Numbered from the stretch's first letter, positions 1 through 8,107 are shown. The stretch is 64,000 nucleotides of DNA from Streptomyces sp. NBC_01571 (GCF_026339875.1 NZ_JAPEPZ010000001.1:6200001-6264000), one strand, 5' to 3'. Notes: a model not told the origin generated them from the sequence alone. Made by a program: numbers and translations.

Positions 1-471
1 CTTCACGTTCTCCAAGCAGGGTGGGGCACCCCCCGGTTCTCTGGCATGGCGTTGGCCATGTGCGGAGGTGCGCGCCATTTTCGGGAATACGTGCCGACTG
101 TCCTGTGAAGATACCGTGAGCCGCTTATGCCTTCAAGGTAAGGGTGAGGTTAAGAAACCGTCGCACGGTGGAGCGAATAATGCTCCGATGTCTCTTTTGC
201 AGTCTATTCCTCCAGGGTGGGCCTTTCCTGTTTGTGGGCAGGGAGAAGCGCCGGGAAACCCGCCGCCGAGTGGACGTCCTGGGCGCGGGCGGCTCCTGAC
301 CGCAGGTCACGCTCCCCTCCTGTTCGGCGGCGGCGATGGAGCGGGTGCGCCCCGGACAACGCCCTGATCAGCGCATTCGCTGCCAGTGCTCACTGGCGTG
401 GTGTGTGCACCCCGTGAAAGGGGGTTACCAACGGGTACCCAAAGCCCTCGCGCCGTCATACCCTGCGCTTC
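1..471. other. Left-edge intergenic region, no gene recognised
   Basis: No reading frame here has the codon bias of the neighbouring genes. The stretch at about 85-230 is richer in A+T than the rest of the window and contains runs such as gaataatgc, so it may be upstream regulatory DNA of a gene lying left of the window. No tRNA, terminator or known riboswitch was recognised. Confidence 0.4.
459..464 (+). promoter_or_regulatory. Candidate -10 element giving a leaderless dehydrogenase mRNA
   Basis: TACCCT fits the TANNNT form of housekeeping -10 boxes and ends 7 bases before the ATG at 472, so transcription would start at or next to the start codon. No Shine-Dalgarno sequence precedes the ATG, which agrees with a leaderless message. 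The -35 region is weak, so this is tentative. Confidence 0.35.
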
Positions 472-2109
472 ATGACGGACTCGCAGGCCCCGGAAATCCT
501 CGGTACGGACCAGCCGGAAAAGACCGGCACCAACCCCCTCGCCCCCGCCCCCGCGGGCGCCCGCACCGCTGCCGATGTGGTCACGCCCGAGCTGGTCGCG
601 CAGCTCACCAAGGGTGTCGTCGGCTCCGGACGCACCGCCAACCACACCCCGTTCACCGGCGAGAAGCTGGCCGACCTGCCCGAGTCCACCCCCGAGGACG
701 TCGCCACGGCCTTCGAGCGGGCGCGCCAGGCGCAGACGGTCTGGGGCGCCACCCCGGTGCGGCAGCGCGCCGCCGTCCTGCTGCGTTTCCACGACCTGGT
801 GCTCGCGCGGCAGGCCGAGGTGCTGGACCTCATCCAGCTGGAGACGGGCAAGGCCCGGCTGCACGCGCACGAGGAGGTGCAGGCCGTCGTCGTGGCCGCG
901 CGCCACTACGGCCGCAAGGCCCCGGCGTACCTGCGCCCCAAGCGGCACGCCGGTGCGATGCCCACCCTCACCAAGGTCACCGAACTGCGGCACCCGCGCG
1001 GTGTCGTCGGTCAGATCGCGCCCTGGAACTACCCGCTCGAACTCTCCGTCGGTGACGCCCTTCCCGCGTTCGTCGCGGGCAACGCGGTCGTCATGAAGCC
1101 CGACACCGAGACCTGCCTCACCGCGCTCTGGGCGCGCGACCTGCTGATCGAGGCCGGGCTGCCCGCCGAGGTCTTCCAGGTGGTCATCGGGGACGGTCCG
1201 GTCGTCGGACCCGAGGTCGTCAAGCACGCCGACTACGTCTCCTTCACCGGGTCCACCCGTACCGGCCGTGAGGTCGCCCAGGGCGCCGCGGCCCGTCTCG
1301 TGGGCGTCTCCCTCGAACTCGGCGGCAAGAACGCCATGGTGGTCCTGGAGGACGCCGACATCGACAAGGCCGCCGCGGGCGCCGTCCGCGCCTGCTTCTC
1401 CTCCGCGGGACAACTCTGCATCTCGATCGAGCGGTTGTACGTCCACGAGTCCGTCGCCGACGTGTTCGCGGAGCGTTTCGCCGCCCGCACCAGGGCCATG
1501 CGGCTCGGCACCTCCCTCGCCTACGGGGCCGACATGGGCTCGCTGGTGGGGGAGCGGCAACTGGAGACCGTGACCCGGCACGTGGAGGAAGCGGTCGCGA
1601 AGGGGGCGAGGGTCCTCGCCGGAGGCGTCGCCCGTCCCGACGTCGGGCCCTACTTCTACGAGCCCACCATCCTCGACGGCGTCGAGGCGCCCATGGCCGT
1701 CTGCAACGAGGAGACCTTCGGGCCGGTGGTCTCCCTGTACCGCTTCAGGACGGAGGACGAGGTCGTCGAACTCGCCAACTCCACCGCGTACGGCCTCAAC
1801 TCCTCCGTCTGGACGAAGGACGGCCGGCGCGGACGCGCGGTCGCCGCCCGGCTGCGCACCGGGACCGTGAACGTCAACGAGGGCTACGCGCCCGCGTACG
1901 GCAGCGTCCAGTCGCCCATGGGCGGCATGAAGGACTCGGGGCTCGGCCGGCGCCACGGCTCCGAGGGCATCCTCAAGTACACCGAGGCGCAGACCGTCGC
2001 CCAACAGCGGCTGCTGCCGATGGCGCCGTCGCTCGGGATGGACGACGAGAAGTACGCCGCGTTCATGAGCCGGAGCCTCCAGGTCATGAAGGCGCTGCGG
2101 CTTCGCTAG
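472..2109 (+). CDS. gabD2: NADP-dependent succinate-semialdehyde dehydrogenase
   Basis: A 545-residue class 3-type aldehyde dehydrogenase that would oxidise succinic semialdehyde (or a similar aldehyde) to the acid with NAD(P)+ in the cytoplasm. The family hallmarks are in order: PWNYPLELSVGDALP for the cofactor fold, a FTGSTRTGREV loop near residue 257, catalytic Glu in ELGGKNAMVV near 282, and catalytic Cys in SAGQLCIS near 316. The C-terminus GSVQSPMGGMKDSGLGRRHG is typical of the succinate-semialdehyde group. The first 60 or so residues are a low-complexity extension rich in Pro and Ala. The gene stands 68 bases upstream of the GMC oxidoreductase in the same direction and may be cotranscribed. 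Substrate is inferred from family resemblance only; the general aldehyde dehydrogenase call is secure. Confidence 0.85.
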   Translation: MTDSQAPEILGTDQPEKTGTNPLAPAPAGARTAADVVTPELVAQLTKGVVGSGRTANHTPFTGEKLADLPESTPEDVATAFERARQAQTVWGATPVRQRAAVLLRFHDLVLARQAEVLDLIQLETGKARLHAHEEVQAVVVAARHYGRKAPAYLRPKRHAGAMPTLTKVTELRHPRGVVGQIAPWNYPLELSVGDALPAFVAGNAVVMKPDTETCLTALWARDLLIEAGLPAEVFQVVIGDGPVVGPEVVKHADYVSFTGSTRTGREVAQGAAARLVGVSLELGGKNAMVVLEDADIDKAAAGAVRACFSSAGQLCISIERLYVHESVADVFAERFAARTRAMRLGTSLAYGADMGSLVGERQLETVTRHVEEAVAKGARVLAGGVARPDVGPYFYEPTILDGVEAPMAVCNEETFGPVVSLYRFRTEDEVVELANSTAYGLNSSVWTKDGRRGRAVAARLRTGTVNVNEGYAPAYGSVQSPMGGMKDSGLGRRHGSEGILKYTEAQTVAQQRLLPMAPSLGMDDEKYAAFMSRSLQVMKALRLR

Positions 2110-2177
2110 TCCCGCGACAGGCACCGGCCCCGGTCCTTTCGCGCGTCCGCACCCGTTCTCGACGAGGAGAGCAGCAC

Positions 2178-4031
2178 GTGTCACAGGAGAACTCCGCCCA
2201 GGAGCAGCACGACGACTCCCCGCACGACTCGGCGCGCGACTCGGCGCACGACGCGCGCGACTCGGCGTACGACTACGACGTCCTCGTGGTCGGCTCCGGG
2301 TTCGGCGGTTCCGTCACGGCCCTGCGCCTGACGGAGAAGGGCTACCGCGTCGGAGTGCTGGAGGCCGGCCGCCGCTTCACCCGCGACACGCTGCCGAAGA
2401 ACTCCTGGGACATCAGGAACTACCTCTGGGCCCCGCCGCTCGGCATGTACGGCATCCAGCGCATCCATCTGCTGGGCAACGTCATGGTGCTGGCGGGCGC
2501 CGGCGTCGGCGGCGGCTCCCTCAACTACGCCAACACCCTCTACGTACCGCCGAAGGCCTTCTTCGACGACCCGCAGTGGAAGGACATCACCGACTGGCAG
2601 GAGGAGTTGGAGCCGTACTACGACCAGGCCCGGCGCATGCTCGGCGTACGGCTCAACCCGACGATGACCCCGTCCGACGTCCACCTCAAGGCGGCCGCGC
2701 AGCGGATGGGCGTCGGTGACACCTTCCACATGGCGCCGGTCGGTGTCTTCTTCGGGGACGGGCAGGACGCGGACGGCACGGCCGAGGCCGGGCCCGGCGG
2801 CGAGGTCGCGGACCCCTACTTCGGCGGCGCCGGACCCGACCGCAAGGCGTGCACCGAGTGCGGTGAGTGCATGACCGGCTGCCGGCACGGCGCGAAGAAC
2901 ACCCTCAACGAGAACTACCTGTACCTGGCCGAGAAGGCGGGCGCGGTCGTGCACCCGATGACGACCGCCGTGTCCGTCACCGACGACTCGCGCGGCGGGT
3001 ACGCCGTCGCCACCCTCCCCACGGACGGGAAACGCAAGAGCGCGGGCCGGATGTTCACGGCACGCCGGGTCGTGATCGCCGCCGGTACGTACGGCACGCA
3101 GACCCTGCTGCACCGCATGAAGGCGGGCGGCCAGCTGCCCCGTCTGTCGCCGAGGCTGGGTGAGCTGACCCGCACCAACTCGGAGGCGCTGGTGGGCGCG
3201 CAGACGGACAACCGCCGGTACCGCAGGGCCACCGGTGCGCCGAAGGTCGACTTCACCCGGGGCGTCGCCATCACGTCCTCGATCCATCCCGACGAGAACA
3301 CGCACATCGAACCGGTCCGTTACGGCCGGGGATCGAACTCGATGGGCAGTCTCTCGATCCTCCAGGTCCCGTACGCGGAGGGCTCGTCGAGGGCTCTGGG
3401 CTGGCTGGCCAACGCCCTGCGGCACCCGCTGCTGGTGGCCCGTTCGCTCTCCAACCGGCACTGGTCGGAGCGGACCATCATCGGCCTGGTGATGCAGTCG
3501 CTCGACAACTCGCTGACCACGTACCTGAAGCCGAAGGGCGCGGGCAAGGGGCTGTTGACTGCCCGTCAGGGACACGGGGCACCCAACCCCAAGCAGATCA
3601 GGGCGGCTTCGCAGGCCGCCTCCACCATTGCCGCCGAGATCAACGGCTTCGCCGGCAGCAACGTGGGCGAGCTGATGGGCACGCCGCTGACCGCGCACTT
3701 CCTCGGCGGCTGCCCGATCGGCGCGAGTGCCGACGACGGCGTGATCGACGCCTACCACCGGCTGTACGGCCACCCGGGGATCTCGGTGGTCGACGGCGCC
3801 GCCGTCTCCGCGAACCTGGGCGTCAACCCGTCGCTCACCATCACGGCCCAGGCCGAGCGCGCGATGTCGTACTGGCCCAACAAGGGCGAGGCGGACCCGC
3901 GCCCGGCGCAGGGAGCCGCGTACGAACGGCTGAAGCCGGTCGAGCCCCTTCGGCCCGCCGTCCCCGCGGACGCCTTCGGCGCTCTGCGGCTGCCGTTCCT
4001 GGGGATGCCGACGGTGCCACCGAAGAAGTAG
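2178..4031 (+). CDS. GMC-type FAD oxidoreductase, cholesterol-oxidase-like
   Basis: A 617-residue flavoprotein of the glucose-methanol-choline family. The dinucleotide-binding motif VVGSGFGGSVTALRL lies near residue 37 and the conserved C-terminal FAD/active-site segment HFLGGCPIG...GISVVDGAAV...NPSLTITAQAE near 510-560. A cysteine cluster, CTECGECMTGCRHGAKN at about 222-238, resembles a ferredoxin-type cluster segment and is characteristic of the cholesterol oxidase-like branch. The first 30 residues are an acidic Asp/Ser/His repeat. The GTG start at 2178 is preceded by a gagga ribosome-binding site. It oxidises an alcohol, possibly a sterol or hopanoid, using FAD; the substrate cannot be read from the sequence. 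It follows the dehydrogenase at 472-2109, so an alcohol-to-aldehyde-to-acid pair is possible but unproven. Confidence 0.85.
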   Translation: MSQENSAQEQHDDSPHDSARDSAHDARDSAYDYDVLVVGSGFGGSVTALRLTEKGYRVGVLEAGRRFTRDTLPKNSWDIRNYLWAPPLGMYGIQRIHLLGNVMVLAGAGVGGGSLNYANTLYVPPKAFFDDPQWKDITDWQEELEPYYDQARRMLGVRLNPTMTPSDVHLKAAAQRMGVGDTFHMAPVGVFFGDGQDADGTAEAGPGGEVADPYFGGAGPDRKACTECGECMTGCRHGAKNTLNENYLYLAEKAGAVVHPMTTAVSVTDDSRGGYAVATLPTDGKRKSAGRMFTARRVVIAAGTYGTQTLLHRMKAGGQLPRLSPRLGELTRTNSEALVGAQTDNRRYRRATGAPKVDFTRGVAITSSIHPDENTHIEPVRYGRGSNSMGSLSILQVPYAEGSSRALGWLANALRHPLLVARSLSNRHWSERTIIGLVMQSLDNSLTTYLKPKGAGKGLLTARQGHGAPNPKQIRAASQAASTIAAEINGFAGSNVGELMGTPLTAHFLGGCPIGASADDGVIDAYHRLYGHPGISVVDGAAVSANLGVNPSLTITAQAERAMSYWPNKGEADPRPAQGAAYERLKPVEPLRPAVPADAFGALRLPFLGMPTVPPKK

Positions 4032-4033
4032 GA

Positions 4034-4056
4034 CGCGGCCGGGCCCACCGGCCGCG
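4034..4056 (+). terminator. Hairpin terminator after the GMC oxidoreductase gene
   Basis: Nine-base perfect arms (cgcggccgg / ccggccgcg) with a 5-base loop start 3 bases after the stop codon at 4031. There is no T-run, as is usual for Streptomyces. Confidence 0.6.
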
Positions 4057-4117
4057 GGGAGAAGCGGCCAGAGGCAGGCGGGCGCGGGAAGACGCCGGCC
4101 GGCGCGGGAACGCGAAA

Positions 4118-4151
4118 AGGGACCTGTGCCCCCCTCCGAGCCCAGGTCCCT
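4118..4151 (-). terminator. Terminator for the LAxTG surface-protein gene
   Basis: Arms agggacctg and caggtccct enclose a 16-base loop. Read on the minus strand the hairpin is followed by a short T-run (TTTT), so it is best assigned to the minus-strand gene ending at 4258; it could also catch readthrough from the left. Confidence 0.65.
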
Positions 4152-4257
4152 CTTCTTGCACCTGTACGAGTTCCTGTACCGAGTTCCAGTACCGGGTTCC
4201 TGTACGTGTACTGCTGGGAGGCGTGCCGTCTGCGCGGCCCGTCCCCGGTGTACCGCC

Positions 4258-5277
4258 TTACGCGGCCGCGCCACCCGACTTGCGACGACGCACCGTGAAC
4301 ACCGCGCCGGCGCCCGCGACGACGGCGATACCGCCCACGAGCGCGATCGTCGGCAGGGCGGACGAGGAACCGGTCGAGGCGAGGCTGCCGGTGGCCGGGA
4401 TCTCGTCGGCGCCACCCTGCGGCTTCGTGCCGCCGGACGGCTTGTCGCCCTTGCCCGGCTTGGGCTTGCCCGGGTTCTCGTTGCTGCTGCCGGCCGCGAG
4501 GACGGTGAGCTCGTAGAACGCGAAGGAGCTGTGGACGCAGTCCTTCTCCTGGTCCACGTAACCGCCCAGGCCGAGGGCGTAGCCGTCGCCGGCCGGGGCC
4601 TTCGAGCTGATGTTGACACGCAGCTTGATGGCGACCGTCTGCTTGCCGCCCAGCGTGGTCTCACCGAAGTAGATGCCGTTGCCGACCTCGTCCGCGATGG
4701 ACTCCCACGACTTGCTCGTGGGGTTGAAGTACTCGAGCTGGGCGTACGTGCTCAGCCAGTCGTTCTCGTCGTCGCTGTCCGAGTAGTTGTCGACCGTGGC
4801 GAGCCACTGGACCTGACCGAGGTCCTGGTCGCTGTGGTTGGCGGCGGAGAGCGTGAAGTTGTGCCAGCCGCTGCCCGCGACGATCTTGCCGGGCAGCCCG
4901 GAGACGGCCAGCGACAGCTGCGAGCCGGCGTCCACACCGTCGTCGTCGACGGGGCAGTCCTCCGTCGGCCACGCCGACGGCTCCGCGGACTGCGACGGAG
5001 TGGCGGACGCGGACGGCTTGCCGGACTCGCTGGCGCTGGCGCTCGCACTGCCGCTCGGGGCCGGAGCGGACCCGCTCGCGGACTCGGAGGCGCTCGGCGC
5101 GGGAGCGGAGTCGCTCGACGACGCGGACGCGGACGCCGACGCGCTCGTGGACTCGGACACCGACGCGCTCGGGGAGGAGCTGTCGTCCGACGCGAATGCG
5201 GTCGGCGCCGAAAGCAGTGCCAGCGGAGCTATGGCTGCCGTCGCGGCCGCTACGGCCATGGCACGGCGAAGCTTCAT
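4258..5277 (-). CDS. LAxTG-type cell-wall-anchored surface protein
   Basis: A 339-residue exported protein. The N-terminus MKLRRAMAVAAATAAIAPLALL is a signal peptide ending near AFA-S at about residue 30. Residues 30-115 are a Ser/Ala/Pro-rich, probably glycosylated linker. A globular region follows, then a Gly/Lys/Pro spacer and the sorting signal: LASTG at 299-303, a hydrophobic segment, and the RRRK charged tail. LAxTG followed by membrane segment and basic tail is the substrate signature of class E sortases in Streptomyces. The protein should therefore be covalently linked to peptidoglycan. No sortase is encoded in the window. The central domain is not one I recognise, so the surface function is unknown. 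Convergent with the oxidoreductase gene. Confidence 0.8.
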   Translation of the reverse strand: MKLRRAMAVAAATAAIAPLALLSAPTAFASDDSSSPSASVSESTSASASASASSSDSAPAPSASESASGSAPAPSGSASASASESGKPSASATPSQSAEPSAWPTEDCPVDDDGVDAGSQLSLAVSGLPGKIVAGSGWHNFTLSAANHSDQDLGQVQWLATVDNYSDSDDENDWLSTYAQLEYFNPTSKSWESIADEVGNGIYFGETTLGGKQTVAIKLRVNISSKAPAGDGYALGLGGYVDQEKDCVHSSFAFYELTVLAAGSSNENPGKPKPGKGDKPSGGTKPQGGADEIPATGSLASTGSSSALPTIALVGGIAVVAGAGAVFTVRRRKSGGAAA

Positions 5278-5298
5278 GAAGACCTCAAAAAGTCCGGT

Positions 5299-5318
5299 GT
5301 ACCGCGACGCCGCGGTAC
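5299..5318. promoter_or_regulatory. Palindrome in the leader of the LAxTG gene
   Basis: GTACCGCG-ACGC-CGCGGTAC, perfect 8-base arms, sits 22-41 bases upstream of the minus-strand ATG at 5277. It could be an operator or an mRNA stem near the ribosome-binding site. Confidence 0.4.
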
Positions 5319-5413
5319 GCGTATGGGGTGAGGCCTCCGCGTGTGGGGCGCGGGTGTGGCCGTTGGTTCAGCAGGTGTGACCCGTGGAACCCGCGAAGGG
5401 TTGTGCCGTCATT

Positions 5414-5430
5414 CACATAATCTTTATGTG
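5414..5430. promoter_or_regulatory. A+T-rich palindromic operator candidate
   Basis: CACATAA-TCT-TTATGTG has perfect 7-base arms and is one of the few A+T-rich spots in this region. It lies in the divergent promoter interval, 63 bases before the GTG at 5493 and 137 bases before the minus-strand LAxTG start. This placement suits a regulator site; no regulator is adjacent. Confidence 0.4.
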
Positions 5431-5492
5431 TGCTGGGTCACATGCGGGTACGGCTTGTGGACACCCGTTCTATCCGCTTAGAACTGACCCTC

Positions 5493-6698
5493 GTGTCTGA
5501 GAAGCAGCCCGAAAGGGCAGGTGAGCCCGAGCGGCCGGAGGAGTCCTCCGTTCCTGACGAGGTGTGGGAGCGGTTCATCCGCGACTCCGAGCGGGACATC
5601 CGGGCCTCGGCCCCCAAGGAGCCGTCCGCCCGCGCTCGCATGGTGACCGAACGGCTGCGGCAGCGGGAGGCCCGGGGAGTCGAACCGGAGGGGTGGCGGA
5701 CCGGGCCCGCCTGGCAGGAGATGCGGAAGGCGGAGGGCCGCACGGCCCGGCGCCGACGGCTGTGGGCGATCTTCGGCGTCCCCGTCGCGGCCGCCGTGGC
5801 GCTGGTGGCCGTACGGCCGTCGCTGCTGCCTGGCGATCCCTTCGGAACCTCTTCCGGCAGCTCCTCCTCCGGACGGACGTCGTCCGACGACGCGGGGCCC
5901 GTCGCCGAACTGCCCGCCGAGACCGCGGCCCCGACCGCCGCGCCCTCGGAGGTCGCGCCCGGCACACCCACCCTCGACCGGCCGTTCGCCGGATCACCCG
6001 CCGAGCGGTACGCCGACGGCGCGGCGGGCATCGTCGTACCGGAGGCGAAGCCGGTCGGCCCGCTCACCAAGGAGCAGGTCGCCAGGGCACTGCGGCGGAC
6101 CAAGGCGCTGCTCGTCGGCGCGAACATCGACCGGAAGACACTGCTCGGTGGCCGTCCGACGAGCGTGCTCGCCCTCCTCGACCCCCAGCAGCCGAAGATG
6201 GTCGACGACGTGAACAGCTGGCTGCGCAAGCCGGACGTGAAACACGATCCGCTCTGGCTCTTCAGCCGGTTCGACCCGCACGAGGTTCGGCTCGTCGGGG
6301 ACGTGGTCAAGACCCGCGGCCGTATGACGTTCAAGGCGGGCACCCGCGCGTCCGTCGTCATCCACGCCGACTACACCTTCGTCTATCCGCTGGCCCAGGC
6401 GGACCGGGACTCGACCGAGGTGGCCCGCACCATCGTGCGCCGTGTCCTGGACATCGAGGTCTCCGACCCGGCGAAGTACCGGGTCACCCCGGGCAAGCTG
6501 GCGCTCCTCGCCTACGACGAGGACCTCTCGAACTCGGCCTGCTTCGTCTACGACGGCTTCCTGCACCCGCAGTTCGACTCGGCCGCCCCGACCGGGGCGA
6601 CGCCCAGCGGACCCGCGGTCGATCCGTACGACCGGAGCCGGCCCCTCCATCACTCCGACTCCGACTCCGCGTCCTGCGGTTCCGTCTCCCGGACCTGA
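5493..6698 (+). CDS. Single-pass membrane protein of unknown function
   Basis: A protein of about 401 residues with no family I recognise. A hydrophilic N-terminus rich in Glu and Arg is followed by one membrane segment (WAIFGVPVAAAVALVAV, about residues 85-105), a Ser/Thr/Pro linker, and a larger extracytoplasmic domain of about 230 residues that ends in a Ser-Asp-Ser tail. The frame is open up to 5430, but GTG at 5493 gives a normal hydrophilic start and avoids reading through the palindrome at 5414-5430. The stop codon falls inside the first unit of a 23-base tandem repeat (6684-6775). Because 23 is not a multiple of three, changes in repeat number beyond the stop do not alter the protein. 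Confidence 0.6.
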   Translation: MSEKQPERAGEPERPEESSVPDEVWERFIRDSERDIRASAPKEPSARARMVTERLRQREARGVEPEGWRTGPAWQEMRKAEGRTARRRRLWAIFGVPVAAAVALVAVRPSLLPGDPFGTSSGSSSSGRTSSDDAGPVAELPAETAAPTAAPSEVAPGTPTLDRPFAGSPAERYADGAAGIVVPEAKPVGPLTKEQVARALRRTKALLVGANIDRKTLLGGRPTSVLALLDPQQPKMVDDVNSWLRKPDVKHDPLWLFSRFDPHEVRLVGDVVKTRGRMTFKAGTRASVVIHADYTFVYPLAQADRDSTEVARTIVRRVLDIEVSDPAKYRVTPGKLALLAYDEDLSNSACFVYDGFLHPQFDSAAPTGATPSGPAVDPYDRSRPLHHSDSDSASCGSVSRT

Positions 6699-6775
6699 GC
6701 GGATCGGTCTCCCGGACCTGAGCGGATCGGTCTCCCGGACCCGGGCGGATCGGTCTCCCGGACCTGAGCCGGAGG
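6684..6775. repeat. 23-base tandem repeat, four units, over a stop codon
   Basis: Four units beginning gtctcccggacctgag start at 6684, 6707, 6730 and 6753. Unit three differs by two bases. The stop codon of the membrane protein (6696-6698) is in unit one and the other units lie between the stop and the terminator at 6795. Confidence 0.9.
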
Positions 6776-6794
6776 GCATCCGGACGCACGCGCG

Positions 6795-6828
6795 AAGGGC
6801 CCCGCGGGACGGAAGCCGCGGGGCCCTT
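6795..6828. terminator. Strong hairpin terminator
   Basis: Perfect 13-base arms aagggccccgcgg and ccgcggggccctt with an 8-base loop and a pyrimidine-rich tail. It ends transcription from the membrane protein gene 97 bases upstream. Confidence 0.85.
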
Positions 6829-7352
6829 CTGCGTCAGCACCGGCGTCAGGGCGGCGCCGGTGCCTGGGGCGCGGCGCCGGAGGGGGTGCGCCGCGGGTCA
6901 TGGAAGGAGGTCGTTCGTCCACGGGGACATGGAACTGGTGTCGCGGCAGGAGCCGGGACCCTGGGACGTGGGGGTGGGTACCTTCTTCGGGTGGGGTCCG
7001 TCGAAGGGCCTCGGTTCCGCCGGCCGGTCGGACGATTGCGCCGGTCGGCCCCGGGCGTCCCCGGAGCCGACCGTTCTCTTGAGTGACCGGGCCGCTGTCC
7101 CCTGCCGTCCGGTCACACCCCTGGGGCGAGGTCCCACGACGCACGGCACGATCCGTACGTCTCATCGCCCCAGCGGAGCCACGCGTGGTTGTTTCGGGCC
7201 CGCCCCTGGCTGGCACGGACACCGGGACCAACGAAGGCCGCCGCACCCCGGTCACGCGCCGTACGGGTGAGACGGCATGCGTACGTGCGTACGCGGCGTG
7301 ACGGGATGCACGGGACGGACCGGGCGCACGTGACACGAGCCGGGCACGGGGT
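6829..7352. other. Long intergenic region, no gene recognised
   Basis: More than 500 bases between a strong terminator and the 3' end of the convergent chorismate mutase gene. Several open frames cross it, but none has a plausible start with ribosome-binding site or a recognisable product. It contains short direct and inverted motifs (for example cgtacgtgcgtacg near 7280) but no defined element. Confidence 0.4.
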
Positions 7353-7646
7353 TCAGATGCGGCCGCGGCACAGCTCGAGCAGGGTCATGGCCAGCGCTGT
7401 GCCCGGCTTGCCCAGCGCCTCGCGGTAGCGGCCGAGGACCTCCATCTCGCGGGAGAGGTTCACGCGCCGGCCACCGGACTCGATCCGGGCCTTCTGGATC
7501 ACCGCGGAGACGGCCATGCGTTCCTGGACGAGGCCGATGATCCGGTCGTCGAGGGCGTCGACACGGTCGCGGGCGTCGGTGATCACGTCAGCGGCCTCGT
7601 CGGTGCGGGCGCCGGTCTTGTCGAGTACGTCGGCTGCGTCGGCCAT
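7353..7646 (-). CDS. aroQ: Chorismate mutase, AroQ type
   Basis: A 97-residue all-helical chorismate mutase that rearranges chorismate to prephenate, the branch step to phenylalanine and tyrosine. The family pattern is visible: RVDALDDRIIGLVQERM in helix 1, with the active-site Arg/Lys in VIQKARIESGG and RRVNLSREMEV, and the C-terminal helix ALAMTLLELCRGRI. Length matches stand-alone actinobacterial enzymes. The ATG at 7646 has a good aaggag site 7 bases upstream. Upstream on the same strand lie a Phe/Tyr-containing leader peptide (7761-7832) and a strong hairpin (7706-7740). This indicates transcription attenuation by phenylalanyl- or tyrosyl-tRNA supply. Confidence 0.9.
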   Translation of the reverse strand: MADAADVLDKTGARTDEAADVITDARDRVDALDDRIIGLVQERMAVSAVIQKARIESGGRRVNLSREMEVLGRYREALGKPGTALAMTLLELCRGRI

Positions 7647-7705
7647 GGTGGGGCTCCTTCGGATCTGTGGAAGGGGTGCCCCGGGGCGGTCCGGCCCGGA
7701 AACGG

Positions 7706-7740
7706 CAGGCGCCCCGGGCCTTGTCGGCCCGGGGCGCCTG
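7706..7740 (-). terminator. Attenuator hairpin in the chorismate mutase leader
   Basis: Perfect 15-base arms (caggcgccccgggcc / ggcccggggcgcctg) with a 5-base loop lie between the leader peptide and the chorismate mutase start, 60 bases before the ATG. In this position it is not a normal end-of-gene terminator but a likely attenuator. A second, smaller stem (GGCA-a-CCGG / CCGG-c-TGCC) can form within the leader codons at 7778-7799. Confidence 0.7.
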
Positions 7741-7760
7741 GGGAGTCGCTTGTCAGTTGC

Positions 7761-7832
7761 TCAAGCAGCACGACCATGGCAGCCGGTGGGCCGGTTGCCA
7801 TAGGTAAACGCGAAGGTGTGATGCGTGAGCAC
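7761..7832 (-). CDS. Phe/Tyr leader peptide of the chorismate mutase gene
   Basis: A 23-codon frame starting with GTG at 7832 and ending TGA at 7761. It begins VLTHHTFAFTYG and ends GCHGRAA, so Phe-Ala-Phe-Thr-Tyr falls at positions 7-11, directly before sequence that can form alternative RNA stems and 21 bases before the attenuator hairpin. The cognate amino acids are the end products of the pathway that chorismate mutase feeds. A TTGGCC-N17-CATACT promoter places the predicted transcription start at the GTG itself, so the leader would be translated from a leaderless message. Too short for ordinary gene finding. Assignment is by position, composition and structure; no translation data are available. 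Confidence 0.7.
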   Translation of the reverse strand: MLTHHTFAFTYGNRPTGCHGRAA

Positions 7833-7838
7833 GTGACC

Positions 7839-7867
7839 AGTATGCCCGCGCCTCCGGAACGGGCCAA
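7839..7867 (-). promoter_or_regulatory. Promoter of the chorismate mutase leader transcript
   Basis: On the minus strand TTGGCC (7867-7862), a 17-base spacer, and CATACT (7844-7839) resemble housekeeping -35 and -10 boxes. The expected start is near 7832, the first base of the leader GTG. Confidence 0.5.
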
Positions 7868-7919
7868 GCCGGTTCGGATACTGAGACAGTCGTCCGGTTC
7901 CGGGTGCGGGTGGTCGAGG

Positions 7920-8107
7920 ACTTCTCCAGCCCGTCCGGAACCATCCAGCGCGCGCCGCATCTCCAGCCCGTCCGGCGCTTGAGGACGAGGCCGTCCAGGC
8001 CGAACGGGGGTCTGGGGGCGGAGCCCCCTGGTACGGATGACGGGGGTCCCCCCTGTTCGAGCGAAGCCGAGAGCTTGGGGGAGGGTAGGGGCGGCGGGGG
8101 CGAAAAC
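7920..8107. repeat. Dispersed intergenic repeat, copy A
   Basis: Reads ccagcccgtccggcgcttga, then gaggccgtccaggccgaacg, a gggggcggagcccc stem, and a tail with ttcgagcgaagccgagagc and gggtaggggcggcggggg. The same modules recur, in order and in part inverted, at 46663-47247 and 56053-56400. Located in the leader region before guaA. Confidence 0.85.

Noticed and set aside
307..2184. Long open frame on the minus strand opposite the first dehydrogenase (625 codons)
   Set aside because: Shadow of a real gene in very G+C-rich DNA. No family motifs, and the plus-strand frame has clear aldehyde dehydrogenase signatures and codon bias.
2181..4664. Minus-strand open frame of 827 codons over the GMC gene and the LAxTG gene end
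   Set aside because: It crosses two terminators and two real genes, is rich in Arg, Val and Gly without domains, and has no ribosome-binding site.
5564..6721. Alternative plus-strand frame overlapping the membrane protein, ending in the 23-base repeat
   Set aside because: Arg/Gly-rich without a domain and with the wrong codon-position bias; the frame starting at 5493 has a clean membrane segment and start.
7745..7757. cttgtcagttgct considered as another DNA-damage promoter
   Set aside because: TTGTCAGTT lacks the final G of the motif and no TANNNT box lies 8 bases downstream; it sits in the chorismate mutase leader.
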